A stretch of 64,000 bases of DNA, from positions 62,001 through 126,000 of the forward strand of contig NZ_JAFICC010000007.1 in NCBI RefSeq assembly GCF_017833415.1, given 5' to 3'. This DNA comes from Flavobacterium sp. 1355. GTDB taxonomy: Bacteria; Bacteroidota; Bacteroidia; Flavobacteriales; Flavobacteriaceae. The notes below the pieces were generated by a model. It worked only from the letters and a program-made list of their open reading frames with translations. It was not told where the DNA came from and ran no database searches. Below, piece by piece: positions 16,342-24,990 of the stretch (the first letter of the stretch is position 1; every line of letters begins with the position of its first letter). The position numbers and the translations under genes were made by a program.

Positions 16342-16785
16342 ATGAAAAAATTATTTATCGCAGCTCTGTTATTCGCAGGAGTAACAAGTTTTGCACAAGA
16401 CAACATGGATCAAAAACCGGAACGCGAACATAAAGAGAGACTGACTCCGGAACAGCGTAACGAAAAACAATTGCAGAAATTAACGACTGAATTAAGTTTA
16501 GACGCCAATCAACAGGCTCAGGTAAAACAATTACTTGCAGAAAGAAGCGCAAAAGCAGAAAGTTTTAAAGAAGCACGAAAAGCAAAAAAAGAGAATAATG
16601 AAAAACCTACGGTTGAAGAAAAAGCTGCTTTTAAAAAACAAATGGAAGATGAAGTGGCGGCAAATGATGCTAAAATGAAAACAATTCTAAAAGCCGACCA
16701 ATACACCAAATGGAAAACATTGCAGGAACAGAAAAGAGAAAAAATGAAAGACAAAGCCAAAGATTACAAAAAAGAAAACAACTAA
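16342..16785 (+). CDS. Periplasmic DUF4890-like (Spy/CpxP-like) protein
   Basis: A 147-residue exported protein (MKKLFIAALLFAGVTSFAQ) that is almost entirely charged helix. It has two LTxxQ-type elements, LTPEQRNEKQLQKL and the partner around LDANQQAQVKQLLAERSAK, as in Spy/CpxP envelope-stress proteins and DUF4890. The gene at 16942 is a paralog with the same signal peptide and the same 5' leader pattern (GTCTAA ... AACCTTxAAAAAAA before ATG). Possible role: periplasmic chaperone or stress sensor; inference from family type. Confidence 0.72.
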   Translation: MKKLFIAALLFAGVTSFAQDNMDQKPEREHKERLTPEQRNEKQLQKLTTELSLDANQQAQVKQLLAERSAKAESFKEARKAKKENNEKPTVEEKAAFKKQMEDEVAANDAKMKTILKADQYTKWKTLQEQKREKMKDKAKDYKKENN

Positions 16786-16790
16786 TTATA

Positions 16791-16815
16791 AGAGAGGCCA
16801 TTAAGCCTCTTTTTT
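16791..16815 (+). terminator. Intrinsic terminator of the first DUF4890-like gene
   Basis: AGAGGC/GCCTCT stem, six-base loop, then a T-run, just past the stop at 16785. Confidence 0.8.
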
Positions 16816-16941
16816 ATTGCTCTTTATTTTTAATTTTTTATTAATACTTTCTGTTAAATAAAAGATAAACCTGACAAACACATTAAACTTAGCAAACTCT
16901 TTGAAGTCTAACCAGCATAAAACCTTTAAAAAAAACGAATT

Positions 16942-17679
16942 ATGAAAAAATTATTTATCGCGGCTTTATTGTTCGTTGGAATAGTAAGTTTTGCACAAGA
17001 CATCAATCAGAAACCCGAACGTGATCAAAGAGAAAAATTAACTCCGGAACAGCGTAATGAAAAGCGTTTGCAAAAATTAACTGCTGATTTGAGTTTAGAT
17101 ACTAAGCAGCAGGAACAGGTAAAACAGCTTTTCGCAGAAAGAAGTGCTAAAGCAGAAAAATTCAGAAATGCCCGAAAAGACAGTAAAACAAAGCCTACCG
17201 ACGCGGAAAGAGAAGCTTTTAAAAAACAAATGGAAACTGAAAAAGCAGCTAACGATGCTAAAATGAAAGCTATTTTAAATGCTGATCAATACACAAAATG
17301 GACCGCATTGAAAAAAGACTATAAAGATCATAAAGGAAAAAATCATCATAAAGGTGATTTTAAAACACCACAAGAACGTGATCAGGCGCATTTGCAAAAA
17401 TTAACAACTGAGTTAAGTTTAAATGCCGATCAGCAAAAGCAAGTTGGTGATCTTTTATCTGAAAGAAGTACAAAAATGGCAATGCTTAAAAAAAGCAGAG
17501 GGGACGCAAAGCCTACTGATGCAGAAAGAGAAGCCATGAGAAAACAGATGAAAGAAAATCATAAAACTGCAGATGCAAAAATGAAAACTATTTTGAATGC
17601 CGATCAATATAAAAAATGGACAGCTATTCAAAAAGAGCACAAAGATAAAATGAAAGATCACCGAAAAGATAAAATGTAA
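16942..17679 (+). CDS. Periplasmic DUF4890-like protein with duplicated domain
   Basis: A 245-residue paralog of the 16342 gene with the same signal peptide. It contains the whole charged helical domain twice: residues 33-123 (LTPEQRNEKRLQKL to ADQYTKWTAL) and 141-229 (KTPQERDQAHLQKL to ADQYKKWTAI). The linker 124-140 is His/Lys-rich (KDHKGKNHHKGD), which might bind metal. A gene duplication followed by internal duplication is the simplest history. Its own terminator follows; it is convergent with hemL. Confidence 0.72.
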   Translation: MKKLFIAALLFVGIVSFAQDINQKPERDQREKLTPEQRNEKRLQKLTADLSLDTKQQEQVKQLFAERSAKAEKFRNARKDSKTKPTDAEREAFKKQMETEKAANDAKMKAILNADQYTKWTALKKDYKDHKGKNHHKGDFKTPQERDQAHLQKLTTELSLNADQQKQVGDLLSERSTKMAMLKKSRGDAKPTDAEREAMRKQMKENHKTADAKMKTILNADQYKKWTAIQKEHKDKMKDHRKDKM

Positions 17680-17687
17680 TTGAGATC

Positions 17688-17717
17688 AAAAAAAAGAGGC
17701 TTTAAAGCCTCTTTTTT
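17688..17717. terminator. Bidirectional terminator between the DUF4890-like gene and hemL
   Basis: AAAAAAAGAGGC TTTAAA GCCTCTTTTTT, a near-perfect symmetric hairpin with A- and T-runs, between two convergent stop codons. Confidence 0.85.
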
Positions 17718-17722
17718 GTTAT

Positions 17723-19009
17723 TTAAAATGTTTTCGAAACTTTGTCGATCGCATTAATGGTAAAATCTAAATCTTCATATGTCAAAGCATCTGTAATAAA
17801 CCAGGTTTCATAAGCAGATGGCGCTATGTAAATACCTTCCTGCAACAAACCGTGAAAGAATTTTTTAAACGTTTCGTTATCTCCTTTTGCGGCAGTCTGG
17901 AAATCAACAACGGGATTGGCATCAAAATGAACAGAAATCATCGATCCTACTCTATTAATCGTAAAAACTACGTTATTTTCTTTTAAAACCCTGTCAATTC
18001 CAGCTTCTAAATAAGCTGTTTTTTCTTCTAAACGTGTAAAAATTTGGCTGTCATTATCAAGAGCTTTCAGCATCGCCAATCCTGCCGCCATTGCTAATGG
18101 ATTTCCAGACAATGTTCCTGCCTGATAAACAGGACCAAGCGGTGCAAGGTAATTCATGATTTCTTCGCGGGCCGCAAATGCACCTACAGGAAGTCCTCCT
18201 CCAATTACTTTTCCGAAAGTTACAATATCAGCATTAATATTATACAATTCCTGAACCCCTCCGCGGGCCAAACGGAAACCGGTCATTACCTCATCAAAAA
18301 TTAATAAAATTCCGTTTGCTGTGCACAACTCTCTTAAACCTTCTAAGAAACCTTTTTGAGGCGGAATACAGCCCATATTTCCTGCAACAGCTTCTATAAT
18401 AATAGCTGCAATTTCACCTTTATTGGCTTCGACTAAAGTTTTTACATTCTCTAAATCATTGTATTTTGCCAACAAAGTATCTTTTGCTGTTCCTTCTGTA
18501 ACCCCAGGACTATTTGGAGAACCAAAAGTAACGGCGCCACTACCTGCCTGAATCAGGAATGAATCAGAATGACCGTGATAACAGCCTGCAAATTTAATTA
18601 TTTTATCTCTTTTTGTAAATCCGCGTGCCAGGCGAACCGCACTCATACAAGCTTCTGTACCCGAATTTACAAATCGTATTTTATCAATATTCGGCACCAT
18701 AGAAACAGCCAAAGCTGCAATTTCGGTTTCTAATTCTGTTGGCATACCAAATGAAGTCCCCAGTTTTGCTTTTTCAATGACAGCATCAACAACCGGCTGG
18801 TAAGCATGTCCCAAAACCATTGGCCCCCATGAGTTGATATAATCAATTAATTTATTTCCATCTTCATCATATAAATAAGCGCCTTTAGCACTTTTTACAA
18901 AAATCGGAGTTCCGCCAACCGCTTTAAACGCTCTAACTGGTGAATTTACTCCTCCCGGAATTACTTTTTCTGCTTCAGCAAAAAGCTGACTACTTCTTTT
19001 ATAGATCAT
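17723..19009 (-). CDS. hemL: Glutamate-1-semialdehyde 2,1-aminomutase
   Basis: PLP enzyme that converts glutamate-1-semialdehyde to 5-aminolevulinate in the C5 haem pathway. The 428-residue sequence has the N-terminal [16 protein letters not shown], the [14 protein letters not shown] region, [16 protein letters not shown], and the PLP-binding Lys in [16 protein letters not shown]. It is the last gene of a minus-strand run starting at 21446. Confidence 0.97.
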   Translation of the reverse strand: MIYKRSSQLFAEAEKVIPGGVNSPVRAFKAVGGTPIFVKSAKGAYLYDEDGNKLIDYINSWGPMVLGHAYQPVVDAVIEKAKLGTSFGMPTELETEIAALAVSMVPNIDKIRFVNSGTEACMSAVRLARGFTKRDKIIKFAGCYHGHSDSFLIQAGSGAVTFGSPNSPGVTEGTAKDTLLAKYNDLENVKTLVEANKGEIAAIIIEAVAGNMGCIPPQKGFLEGLRELCTANGILLIFDEVMTGFRLARGGVQELYNINADIVTFGKVIGGGLPVGAFAAREEIMNYLAPLGPVYQAGTLSGNPLAMAAGLAMLKALDNDSQIFTRLEEKTAYLEAGIDRVLKENNVVFTINRVGSMISVHFDANPVVDFQTAAKGDNETFKKFFHGLLQEGIYIAPSAYETWFITDALTYEDLDFTINAIDKVSKTF

Positions 19010-19047
19010 TATAATTTTAGATTTTAGAGTTTCGAGTTAGATTTAAT

Positions 19048-19299
19048 TTATTGACTTAAACCTTGATCTAAAACAAACTCATTGAAATATTCTTGTTCGA
19101 TTTGTTTTTCTTTTGAAAGTTCTTCTATTTTCGTATCAGACATCCCAATTGGCGAATAAAATTCCCATTTCCAAATTGGCCTATGTTTTATGAAAAAATA
19201 TCTTTCTGCAAACTCATCATGATTATACACACCACAAAAAAGTCTAATAATTAAAACTATCGCTGAAATAGAAATTACAATAAAAACTTTTTTCTTCAT
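19048..19299 (-). CDS. Small membrane-anchored protein of unknown function
   Basis: An 83-residue protein with one N-terminal hydrophobic segment (VFIVISISAIVLIIRLF) and an acidic soluble tail (IEELSKEKQIEQEYFNEF). The frame could start with TTG at 19311, but the ATG at 19299 gives a normal MKKK start. It sits 38 bases upstream of hemL and 19 bases after the glucosaminidase stop, so it is in the same transcript. No family recognised. Confidence 0.5.
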   Translation of the reverse strand: MKKKVFIVISISAIVLIIRLFCGVYNHDEFAERYFFIKHRPIWKWEFYSPIGMSDTKIEELSKEKQIEQEYFNEFVLDQGLSQ

Positions 19300-19318
19300 A
19301 AAATTATCCAACTGAAAA

Positions 19319-20212
19319 CTATTTAACCCGCAGTTTTTGTCCTATTGAAATTGCATTATCCAAAAGATTATTTTTTTGTTTTAACTCATCAACCAATAAA
19401 TTGAACTTCTTTGAGATAGAATACAAGGTATCTCCTTTTTGAACTTCATACAAATTAGGATCATTTGATTCTGAATTTGATTTTGTATTTGCAACAGCAG
19501 ATGAACTTCTAACAGGGTTTGATTTATTAATTGGCGTATAATTTTTTCCAGTTACCAGACAATCGTATTGGTGCAGATTATAACGTTCAATATAACTGAT
19601 TAATTTATCCGGATAATTTGGATCTGTTGCATAACCCGCAGCACGCAAGCCTTTTGACCAGGCTTTGTAATCGTCTTTTTCGTAAGTAAATAATGTGGCG
19701 TATCTTTTTTTACCAACCAGAAACAGCGCGTGATCCCTGTACGATTCAGCTGCTTCGGGATATTTTCTAAAACATTCCTGAGACGAATCATCATCATGAC
19801 GAACGCTTTCGCCCAGCCAGTCCCTATGGCATTTTATACCAAAATGATTATTGGCTTCAATTGCCAAATCTCCTCTTCCTGCACCAGATTCCAGAATTCC
19901 CTGTGCCAGAATAATACTTGCAGGAATGCCATATTTCTGCATATTTACCATTGCAATATCTTTATACTGCAACACATAATTATTAATTAAATCACTGGTT
20001 ACAACTGTTTTTGAGGTTGATTGAATAACCTCGGTTGTATTATTTGTAGAAGGATAATTTTTAGCAATTGGTTTGGCAGGAGTATTTCTTTTTGTCGAAG
20101 CTGTTCTGGTTTGAACTGCTGCCGCTTTTTTAGTCGTCGCGATCGCAGGCTTACTGGATGAGCAGCTTGCTAAAGCTAATACTACGGCAAGTAATGCAAT
20201 TCTTTTAATCAT
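19319..20212 (-). CDS. Glucosaminidase-LysM lipoprotein
   Basis: A peptidoglycan hydrolase of 297 residues. It has a lipoprotein signal (VVLALASC), a Ser/Thr/Lys-rich linker, an endo-beta-N-acetylglucosaminidase domain (about 75-215) with the catalytic Glu in AQGILESGAGRGDLA and the NHFGIKCH core, and a C-terminal LysM (about 252-296, YEVQKGDTLYSISKKFN) for binding glycan. It therefore probably acts on the wall from the inner face of the outer membrane. Its start overlaps the stop of the upstream ACC deaminase-like gene by four bases (ATGA), which implies translational coupling. Confidence 0.9.
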   Translation of the reverse strand: MIKRIALLAVVLALASCSSSKPAIATTKKAAAVQTRTASTKRNTPAKPIAKNYPSTNNTTEVIQSTSKTVVTSDLINNYVLQYKDIAMVNMQKYGIPASIILAQGILESGAGRGDLAIEANNHFGIKCHRDWLGESVRHDDDSSQECFRKYPEAAESYRDHALFLVGKKRYATLFTYEKDDYKAWSKGLRAAGYATDPNYPDKLISYIERYNLHQYDCLVTGKNYTPINKSNPVRSSSAVANTKSNSESNDPNLYEVQKGDTLYSISKKFNLLVDELKQKNNLLDNAISIGQKLRVK

Positions 20213-21102
20213 TGTTTTTTGAGTATTGGTAATTTTTTCTGCTTCAATTTTATATTCATTCCATCAATTCCCTGCAATCCGCCGGTGTGAATGAGTAAAA
20301 TTTTTGAATGTGCGGGAAAATAATTTTTGTTTATTAAATCTATAACGCCAAAAACCATCTTTCCTGTATAAATTGGATCTAAAGGAACTTTTGTTTTTTC
20401 AAAAAAAGTATTGATAAATTCGATTAATTCTAAATTTACCTTGCCATAGCCTCCAAAATGATAGTCAGAAATTAAATTCCAGTTATCTTTTTTTGCAAAA
20501 ATACGAATTTCATCGGTTAAAAAGTCACCTTTTAACGCCGGAAACCCTAAAATTTTCTGATTTGGCAATGCACTATTTATTAATCCCGAAATCGTTCCGC
20601 CCGTTCCTACTGCACAGCAAACGTAATCAAAAACAGAACCTTCTTCTGTCAAAATCTCTTCGCAGCCTTTTACAGCCAGTTCATTTGTTCCGCCTTCGGG
20701 TATTAAATAGAAATCCCCAAACTTCTTTTTCAATTTTTCTATAAACTGGTTTTCGCTTTTCAAACGGTAATCTTCCCGCGAAACAAATTCAAATTTCATT
20801 CCATTTTCCTGAGCAAATCTTAAAGTTGGATTTTCTTCTGTTTTATCAAAGAGTTCATCGCCTCTTATAATTCCGACGGTCTTAAAACCCTGCTCTTTTC
20901 CCGCATAAGCGACTGCAGCAATATGATTGGAAAAGGCACCTCCAAAAGTTAGTAACGTTTCTTTGTTTTCGGCTTTCGCCTGAAGTAAATTGTATTTTAA
21001 TTTCCTCAGTTTATTACCTGAAATAAACGGATGATTTAAATCTTCACGCTTTATTGTCAACGAAATAGAATGCTGAAAATTGATAGGGATTTGTTGGTTC
21101 AA
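20209..21102 (-). CDS. ACC deaminase / D-cysteine desulfhydrase-like PLP enzyme
   Basis: A 297-residue fold-type II PLP enzyme. The PLP Lys lies in SGNKLRKLKYNLLQAK, followed by GGAFSNHIAAVAYAG and the phosphate-binding CAVGTGGTISGL. The family includes 1-aminocyclopropane-1-carboxylate deaminase and D-cysteine desulfhydrase; the second activity is more common outside plant-associated bacteria, but the sequence does not decide. No in-frame ATG precedes the conserved N-terminus, so a TTG start at 21102, eight bases after the upstream stop, is used. Confidence 0.85.
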   Translation of the reverse strand: MNQQIPINFQHSISLTIKREDLNHPFISGNKLRKLKYNLLQAKAENKETLLTFGGAFSNHIAAVAYAGKEQGFKTVGIIRGDELFDKTEENPTLRFAQENGMKFEFVSREDYRLKSENQFIEKLKKKFGDFYLIPEGGTNELAVKGCEEILTEEGSVFDYVCCAVGTGGTISGLINSALPNQKILGFPALKGDFLTDEIRIFAKKDNWNLISDYHFGGYGKVNLELIEFINTFFEKTKVPLDPIYTGKMVFGVIDLINKNYFPAHSKILLIHTGGLQGIDGMNIKLKQKKLPILKKQ

Positions 21103-21110
21103 AATTGTGT

Positions 21111-21446
21111 TTATTTTAATTTGATGTAATCCATAAACTGAAAAAATGATCGTTTTTTCAAATAATTTAAGTCAGTTTCTTTTGCATAAGCTTCTCGTTC
21201 AAAACTAATATTCCGGTATGCCAAATCTTTATTTTTGTATTGAGCTAAACGAAATAAATATTCGAGAAAATACCAGACAAAAAACGGAATTATCAAAAGT
21301 TCAATTTGTTGTTTTAAATGTATTCTTTCGTGATTAACAAACACCTGGTTTGCTTTGTCAAAATCATATTTTAAGACTACAAACGGAAAAACAGTCATTC
21401 CACGATATCCTTTTGGAATTAAATATTTAGCAACAATCAGAAACAT
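21111..21446 (-). CDS. Small HExxH protein (possible minimal zincin)
   Basis: A 111-residue protein with a zinc-protease-like HERIH motif (His39, Glu40, His43) and a downstream acidic helix SFEREAYAKE about 40 residues later that could give the third ligand, as in mini-gluzincins. A hydrophobic aromatic stretch (IELLIIPFFVWYFLEYLFRL) follows the motif directly, suggesting membrane association. It heads the five-gene run that ends with hemL. Proteolytic activity is inference; small HExxH proteins can be inactive or serve regulatory roles. Confidence 0.62.
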   Translation of the reverse strand: MFLIVAKYLIPKGYRGMTVFPFVVLKYDFDKANQVFVNHERIHLKQQIELLIIPFFVWYFLEYLFRLAQYKNKDLAYRNISFEREAYAKETDLNYLKKRSFFQFMDYIKLK

Positions 21447-21514
21447 TGGCTGTAAAATTTATAAATTTGTAGATATAAAATTATTGAATTTCATTAAAAT
21501 CACAATCAATTATT

Positions 21515-21522
21515 TATTTTTG
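21515..21522 (+). promoter_or_regulatory. -7 promoter element for the DUF5522 gene
   Basis: TATTTTTG matches TAnnTTTG, 37 bases before the ATG at 21560. A second match, TAAATTTG, is at 21462-21469. Confidence 0.4.
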
Positions 21523-21559
21523 ATTTTTAAAGAAATAAAAACACGACCGAAGCAGATTT

Positions 21560-21742
21560 ATGAAAGAGCAAAGTAATGAAAATAAATTAATCGAAGGGGA
21601 AGATTTTTATTACACTCCCGAAGGTTATAAATGCTTTACGGAAAAACACCACTTAAAACGCGGTTATTGCTGCAAAAGCGGCTGTCGTCATTGTCCGTAT
21701 GGGTTTGATAAAAAAACAGGACAAATCAGGAAGTCTAATTAG
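21560..21742 (+). CDS. DUF5522 cysteine-rich small protein
   Basis: A 60-residue protein with the family core FTEKHHLKRGYCCKSGCRHC and PYGF. Four closely spaced Cys (CC-x3-C-x2-C) plus His residues suggest metal (zinc or iron-sulfur) binding. The family is widely conserved in Bacteroidota and function is unknown. It is divergent from the mini-zincin gene. Confidence 0.85.
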   Translation: MKEQSNENKLIEGEDFYYTPEGYKCFTEKHHLKRGYCCKSGCRHCPYGFDKKTGQIRKSN

Positions 21743-21749
21743 ATTTTTT

Positions 21750-21785
21750 AATGTGTCAATTTGAAAATGTGCCAATTAGATAATT
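21750..21785 (+). repeat. AT-rich dispersed repeat, copy 1
   Basis: Contains TTTGAAAATGTGCCAATTAG followed by ATAATT. Nearly the same string occurs at 48911-48945 and a shorter one at 21911-21939. Confidence 0.7.
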
Positions 21786-21910
21786 CAAAAATCTTAAGTC
21801 TAAAAACTAAAATTATATATGGATATTCTGCTTCGAAAATTTAGGATTACAATCCACAAATCCTATCACAGGTCGGATATCCGTTATCCTTAGCTTTTTT
21901 AAAATTAGAA

Positions 21911-21939
21911 AATGTGTCAATTTGGTAATTAGATAATTA
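21911..21939 (+). repeat. AT-rich dispersed repeat, copy 2
   Basis: AATGTGTCAATTTGGTAATT followed by AGATAATTA; shares its parts with the copy at 21750. Confidence 0.6.
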
Positions 21940-22161
21940 TTTCAGATTGAACTTATATTATATATATTTCACTCCGATGGAGCTTTTGCAACGCATACAT
22001 TTATTTTCTATAAAATGTAACGTCTTTCCAAGGCTTGAAAAGAAATCCGTTTGGATTGATATATTTATAGAAACAAATTATCGATCAGAATTTTAGCTCC
22101 GGCGGAGCGTCATAATTAAACATAAAATAATCGGTTGCTGATTTTTCATTTTAAAATAAAA

Positions 22162-22200
22162 CTTTAGAAACTTAGGATCTCAGCACCTTAGCACCTTAAA
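22162..22200 (+). repeat. TTAG-type 16-base-period repeat forming the hutU leader
   Basis: CTTAGGATCTCAGCACCTTA then GCACCTTAAAA runs to two bases before the hutU ATG. Its reverse complement matches the tandem unit at 45235-45266 (GGTGCTGAGATCCTAAG against GATGCTGAGATTCTAAG). Confidence 0.6.
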
Positions 22201-22202
22201 AA

Positions 22203-24179
22203 ATGACTTTTAAAGAACAAATACAACAAGGTATTCCATCTATATTACCTCCAAAGGCAAAATACGATTTAGCTATCAACCATGCGCCAAAGCGAAAAGA
22301 AATTCTTTCGGCAGAAGAAAAAAAACTGGCTTTAAAAAATGCATTACGTTATTTTGAACCTCAACATCACGCCGAATTAATCACTGAATTTTCAGAAGAA
22401 TTAGAAAAATACGGTCGTATATATATGTACCGTTTTCGTCCGGATTATAGAATGTATGCACGTCCAATTGATGAATATCCCGGAAAATCATTGCAGGCAA
22501 AAGCGATTATGCACATGATTCAGAATAATCTTGATTATGCCGTGGCGCAGCATCCGCATGAATTAATTACGTATGGCGGAAATGGAGCTGTTTTTCAGAA
22601 CTGGGCGCAATATTTATTGACAATGCAGTATTTATCTGAAATGACAGATGAGCAGACTTTAACAATGTATTCAGGACATCCTATGGGATTATTTCCTTCG
22701 CATAAGGAAGCACCAAGAGTTGTGGTTACAAACGGAATGGTGATCCCAAATTACTCCAAACCGGACGATTGGGAAAAAATGAATGCTTTGGGTGTTTCGC
22801 AATACGGACAGATGACAGCAGGAAGTTATATGTATATTGGCCCTCAGGGAATTGTACATGGAACTACGATTACGGTTTTGAATGGTTTCAGAAAAATAAA
22901 ACTAAATCCTGAAGGAAATCTTTTTGTAACGTCAGGTCTTGGCGGAATGTCTGGTGCACAGCCAAAAGCCGGAAATATTGCAGGCTGTATTACTGTCTGC
23001 GCCGAAGTGAATCCGAAAATTACCAAAATTCGTCACGAGCAGGGATGGATTAATGAAATCGTAACTTCAACGGATGAATTGGTTAAGAGAGTCCATTCGG
23101 CGAAAGCCAATAAAGAAGTGGTCTCGATTGCGTATTTAGGAAATGTTGTTGATGTTTGGGAATGTTTTGATAAAGAAAACATTAAAATCGATTTAGGTTC
23201 AGACCAGACTTCTCTTCATAATCCCTGGGCTGGAGGTTATTATCCTGTTGGAATTTCCTTTGAAGATGCGAATGAAATGATGGCGAATAATCCGGAATTA
23301 TTCAAAGAAAAAGTTCAGGAATCATTGCGCCGACATGCTGCTGCAATCAATAAACATACTGCTAAAGGAACTTACTTTTTTGATTACGGAAATGCCTTTT
23401 TATTAGAAGCTTCCCGTGCCGGAGCTGATGTAATGGCAGAAAATAATATCGATTTTAAATATCCGAGTTATGTTCAGGATATTATGGGCCCAATGTGTTT
23501 TGATTACGGTTTCGGCCCTTTCAGATGGGTTTGTACATCCGGAAAACCAGAAGATTTGCAAAAAACAGATTTGATTGCCAGTCAGGTTTTAGAAGAAATG
23601 TCTAAAACGGCTCCAAATGAAATTCAGCAGCAAATGCAGGATAACATTAAATGGATCAAAGGCGCGCAGGAAAATAAATTGGTTGTAGGCTCTCAAGCCA
23701 GAATTCTTTATGCAGATGCAGAAGGAAGAATTAAAATTGCAGAAGCTTTTAATCAGGCAATTGCCAAAGGTGAAATTGGCGCAGTTGTTTTAGGGCGCGA
23801 TCACCACGACGTTTCAGGAACAGATTCGCCTTACAGAGAAACTTCTAACATTTACGACGGATCTCGTTTTACGGCAGACATGGCAATCCAGAACGTGATA
23901 GGAGATAGTTTTAGGGGAGCAACCTGGGTATCAATTCATAATGGCGGCGGAGTTGGCTGGGGAGAGGTTATAAACGGTGGATTTGGTATGGTTCTTGATG
24001 GTTCTAAAGAGGCTTCAAATCGTTTAGCATCAATGCTTTTCTGGGATGTTAACAACGGTATTTCAAGAAGAAGCTGGGCTAGAAATGAAGGTGCAGTTTT
24101 TGCTATAAAACGCGCAATGGAGATTCAGCCGTTATTAAAAGTAACTTTACCCAATACAGTTGACGAAAGTCTTCTTTAA
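22203..24179 (+). CDS. hutU: Urocanate hydratase
   Basis: Second step of histidine degradation: converts urocanate to imidazolone propionate with tightly bound NAD+. The 658-residue protein is the long Bacteroidota form. Recognisable blocks are GGNGAVFQNWAQYLLTM, MYSGHPMGLFPSH, the NAD-loop TSGLGGMSGAQPKAGNIAG, the FDYGNAFLLEASRAG block and FRWVCTSGKPEDL. No other hut gene is nearby. Its untranslated leader coincides with a dispersed repeat. Confidence 0.95.
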   Translation: MTFKEQIQQGIPSILPPKAKYDLAINHAPKRKEILSAEEKKLALKNALRYFEPQHHAELITEFSEELEKYGRIYMYRFRPDYRMYARPIDEYPGKSLQAKAIMHMIQNNLDYAVAQHPHELITYGGNGAVFQNWAQYLLTMQYLSEMTDEQTLTMYSGHPMGLFPSHKEAPRVVVTNGMVIPNYSKPDDWEKMNALGVSQYGQMTAGSYMYIGPQGIVHGTTITVLNGFRKIKLNPEGNLFVTSGLGGMSGAQPKAGNIAGCITVCAEVNPKITKIRHEQGWINEIVTSTDELVKRVHSAKANKEVVSIAYLGNVVDVWECFDKENIKIDLGSDQTSLHNPWAGGYYPVGISFEDANEMMANNPELFKEKVQESLRRHAAAINKHTAKGTYFFDYGNAFLLEASRAGADVMAENNIDFKYPSYVQDIMGPMCFDYGFGPFRWVCTSGKPEDLQKTDLIASQVLEEMSKTAPNEIQQQMQDNIKWIKGAQENKLVVGSQARILYADAEGRIKIAEAFNQAIAKGEIGAVVLGRDHHDVSGTDSPYRETSNIYDGSRFTADMAIQNVIGDSFRGATWVSIHNGGGVGWGEVINGGFGMVLDGSKEASNRLASMLFWDVNNGISRRSWARNEGAVFAIKRAMEIQPLLKVTLPNTVDESLL

Positions 24180-24198
24180 GAGGTTTAAAAAACAAAAT

Positions 24199-24265
24199 GT
24201 CATCCTGAGCGAAGTCAAAGGCTTATAGAAACGAATAGGCTTCGACTTCGCTCTGCCTGACAGAC
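24199..24265. repeat. REP-like palindromic element, GTCATCC family, variant copy
   Basis: GTCATCCTGAGCGAAGTC on the left and GACTTCGCTCTGCCTGACAG on the right around AAAGGCTTATAGAAACGAATAGGCTTC-like centre (split by position 24217-24243). The left end matches the GTCATCCTGAG of the other copies; the rest is a different arm sequence. Confidence 0.7.
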
Positions 24266-24321
24266 AAATAAAATTGCTTTTAGGATAACTAATTAAAAAA
24301 AGAACATTAAATTATAAAAAT

Positions 24322-24858
24322 ATGAAAACATTCAAATTAATTCCTGTCTTTTTGCTTTTAATACTTGCCTCATGCAGTACGGTTAGTGTATATTCTGATT
24401 ACGATAAAAATGTAGATTTTGCGCCTTATAAGACTTATGCTTTTTTTAAGTCCGGAATTGATAAGGTTGAAATTTCTGATTTGGACAAGAGACGTATTCT
24501 GCGTGCGATAGATGAACAAATGCAGGCAAAGGGTTTTACCAAAAGTGAAAATCCTGATTTATTGGTAAATATTTTTACCAAATCGAGAGAGCAGGTAAAC
24601 GTAAACCAATTTAGCGCTGGCTGGGGATACGGCTGGGGCTGGGGTTGGAATCCTTATATGATGTACGGAAATCAGACTTCTGTTTCTACTTCTACCGAAG
24701 GAACTTTGTATATTGATCTAATCGATGCTAAAAAGAAAGAAATGATCTGGCAAGGTGAAGGAATTGGAAACCTGACCAAAAATGTCGATAAAAAAGACGA
24801 AAAGGTTAACGAGTTTGTATCTAAAATTTTAGCTCAATATCCGCCTGTAAAAAAATAA
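24322..24858 (+). CDS. DUF4136 lipoprotein
   Basis: A 178-residue lipoprotein (VFLLLILASC, lipid-attachment Cys18). The family pattern VYSDYDKNVDFAPYKTYAF opens the mature protein, with the conserved GTLYIDLIDAKKKEMIWQG near the end. A Gly/Trp/Tyr-rich stretch (GWGYGWGWGWNPYMMYG) lies between, typical of this family. Anchored in the envelope; function unknown. The ilvA leader promoter begins seven bases after its stop. Confidence 0.85.
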   Translation: MKTFKLIPVFLLLILASCSTVSVYSDYDKNVDFAPYKTYAFFKSGIDKVEISDLDKRRILRAIDEQMQAKGFTKSENPDLLVNIFTKSREQVNVNQFSAGWGYGWGWGWNPYMMYGNQTSVSTSTEGTLYIDLIDAKKKEMIWQGEGIGNLTKNVDKKDEKVNEFVSKILAQYPPVKK

Positions 24859-24864
24859 TTTAAT

Positions 24865-24872
24865 TACATTTG
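24865..24872 (+). promoter_or_regulatory. -7 promoter element for the ilvA leader
   Basis: TACATTTG, exact TAnnTTTG match, 19 bases before the leader-peptide ATG. Its position between the DUF4136 stop and the leader supports an independent ilvA transcript. Confidence 0.55.
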
Positions 24873-24891
24873 TTTTTCAACATGAAACAAA

Positions 24892-24951
24892 ATGACGAAC
24901 TTTAATAACATTATTATCGCTATTATCAGCATTATTGCAATTGAGCAATGA
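24892..24951 (+). CDS. Isoleucine-rich leader peptide of ilvA
   Basis: A 19-codon frame encoding MTNFNNIIIAIISIIAIEQ, with eight Ile codons (ATT or ATC) within eleven consecutive positions. It is followed by an intrinsic terminator and then ilvA, the first committed enzyme of isoleucine synthesis. A stem ATTGC/GCAAT (24934-24938, 24945-24949) overlaps its end, and GAGGT (24956-24960) just after the stop can pair with ACCTC (24992-24996) in the terminator's 5' arm. This is the layout of ribosome-mediated attenuation. A short overlapping frame at 24882 (MKQNDEL) is not considered real. Confidence 0.8.
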   Translation: MTNFNNIIIAIISIIAIEQ

Positions 24952-24990
24952 TGGCGAGGTGTTATATAAATAAGTGAAATATAATTATGA

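Larger units (their letters stand above)
21743..22202. other. 460-base gene-free region with several repeats
   Basis: Lies between the DUF5522 gene and hutU. It holds two AT-rich GTGTCAATTTG/AATTAGATAATT repeats (21750-21785, 21911-21939), a small stem CTCCGATGGAG (about 21971) and its relative GCTCCGGCGGAGC (about 22096), and a TTAG-type repeat directly before hutU. No coding frame of note. Confidence 0.6.

Noticed and set aside
24882-24905. Short frame MKQNDEL overlapping the ilvA leader
   Set aside because: Only seven codons with no Ile; the frame ten bases later carries the Ile run. Could compete for ribosomes but no evidence for a role.
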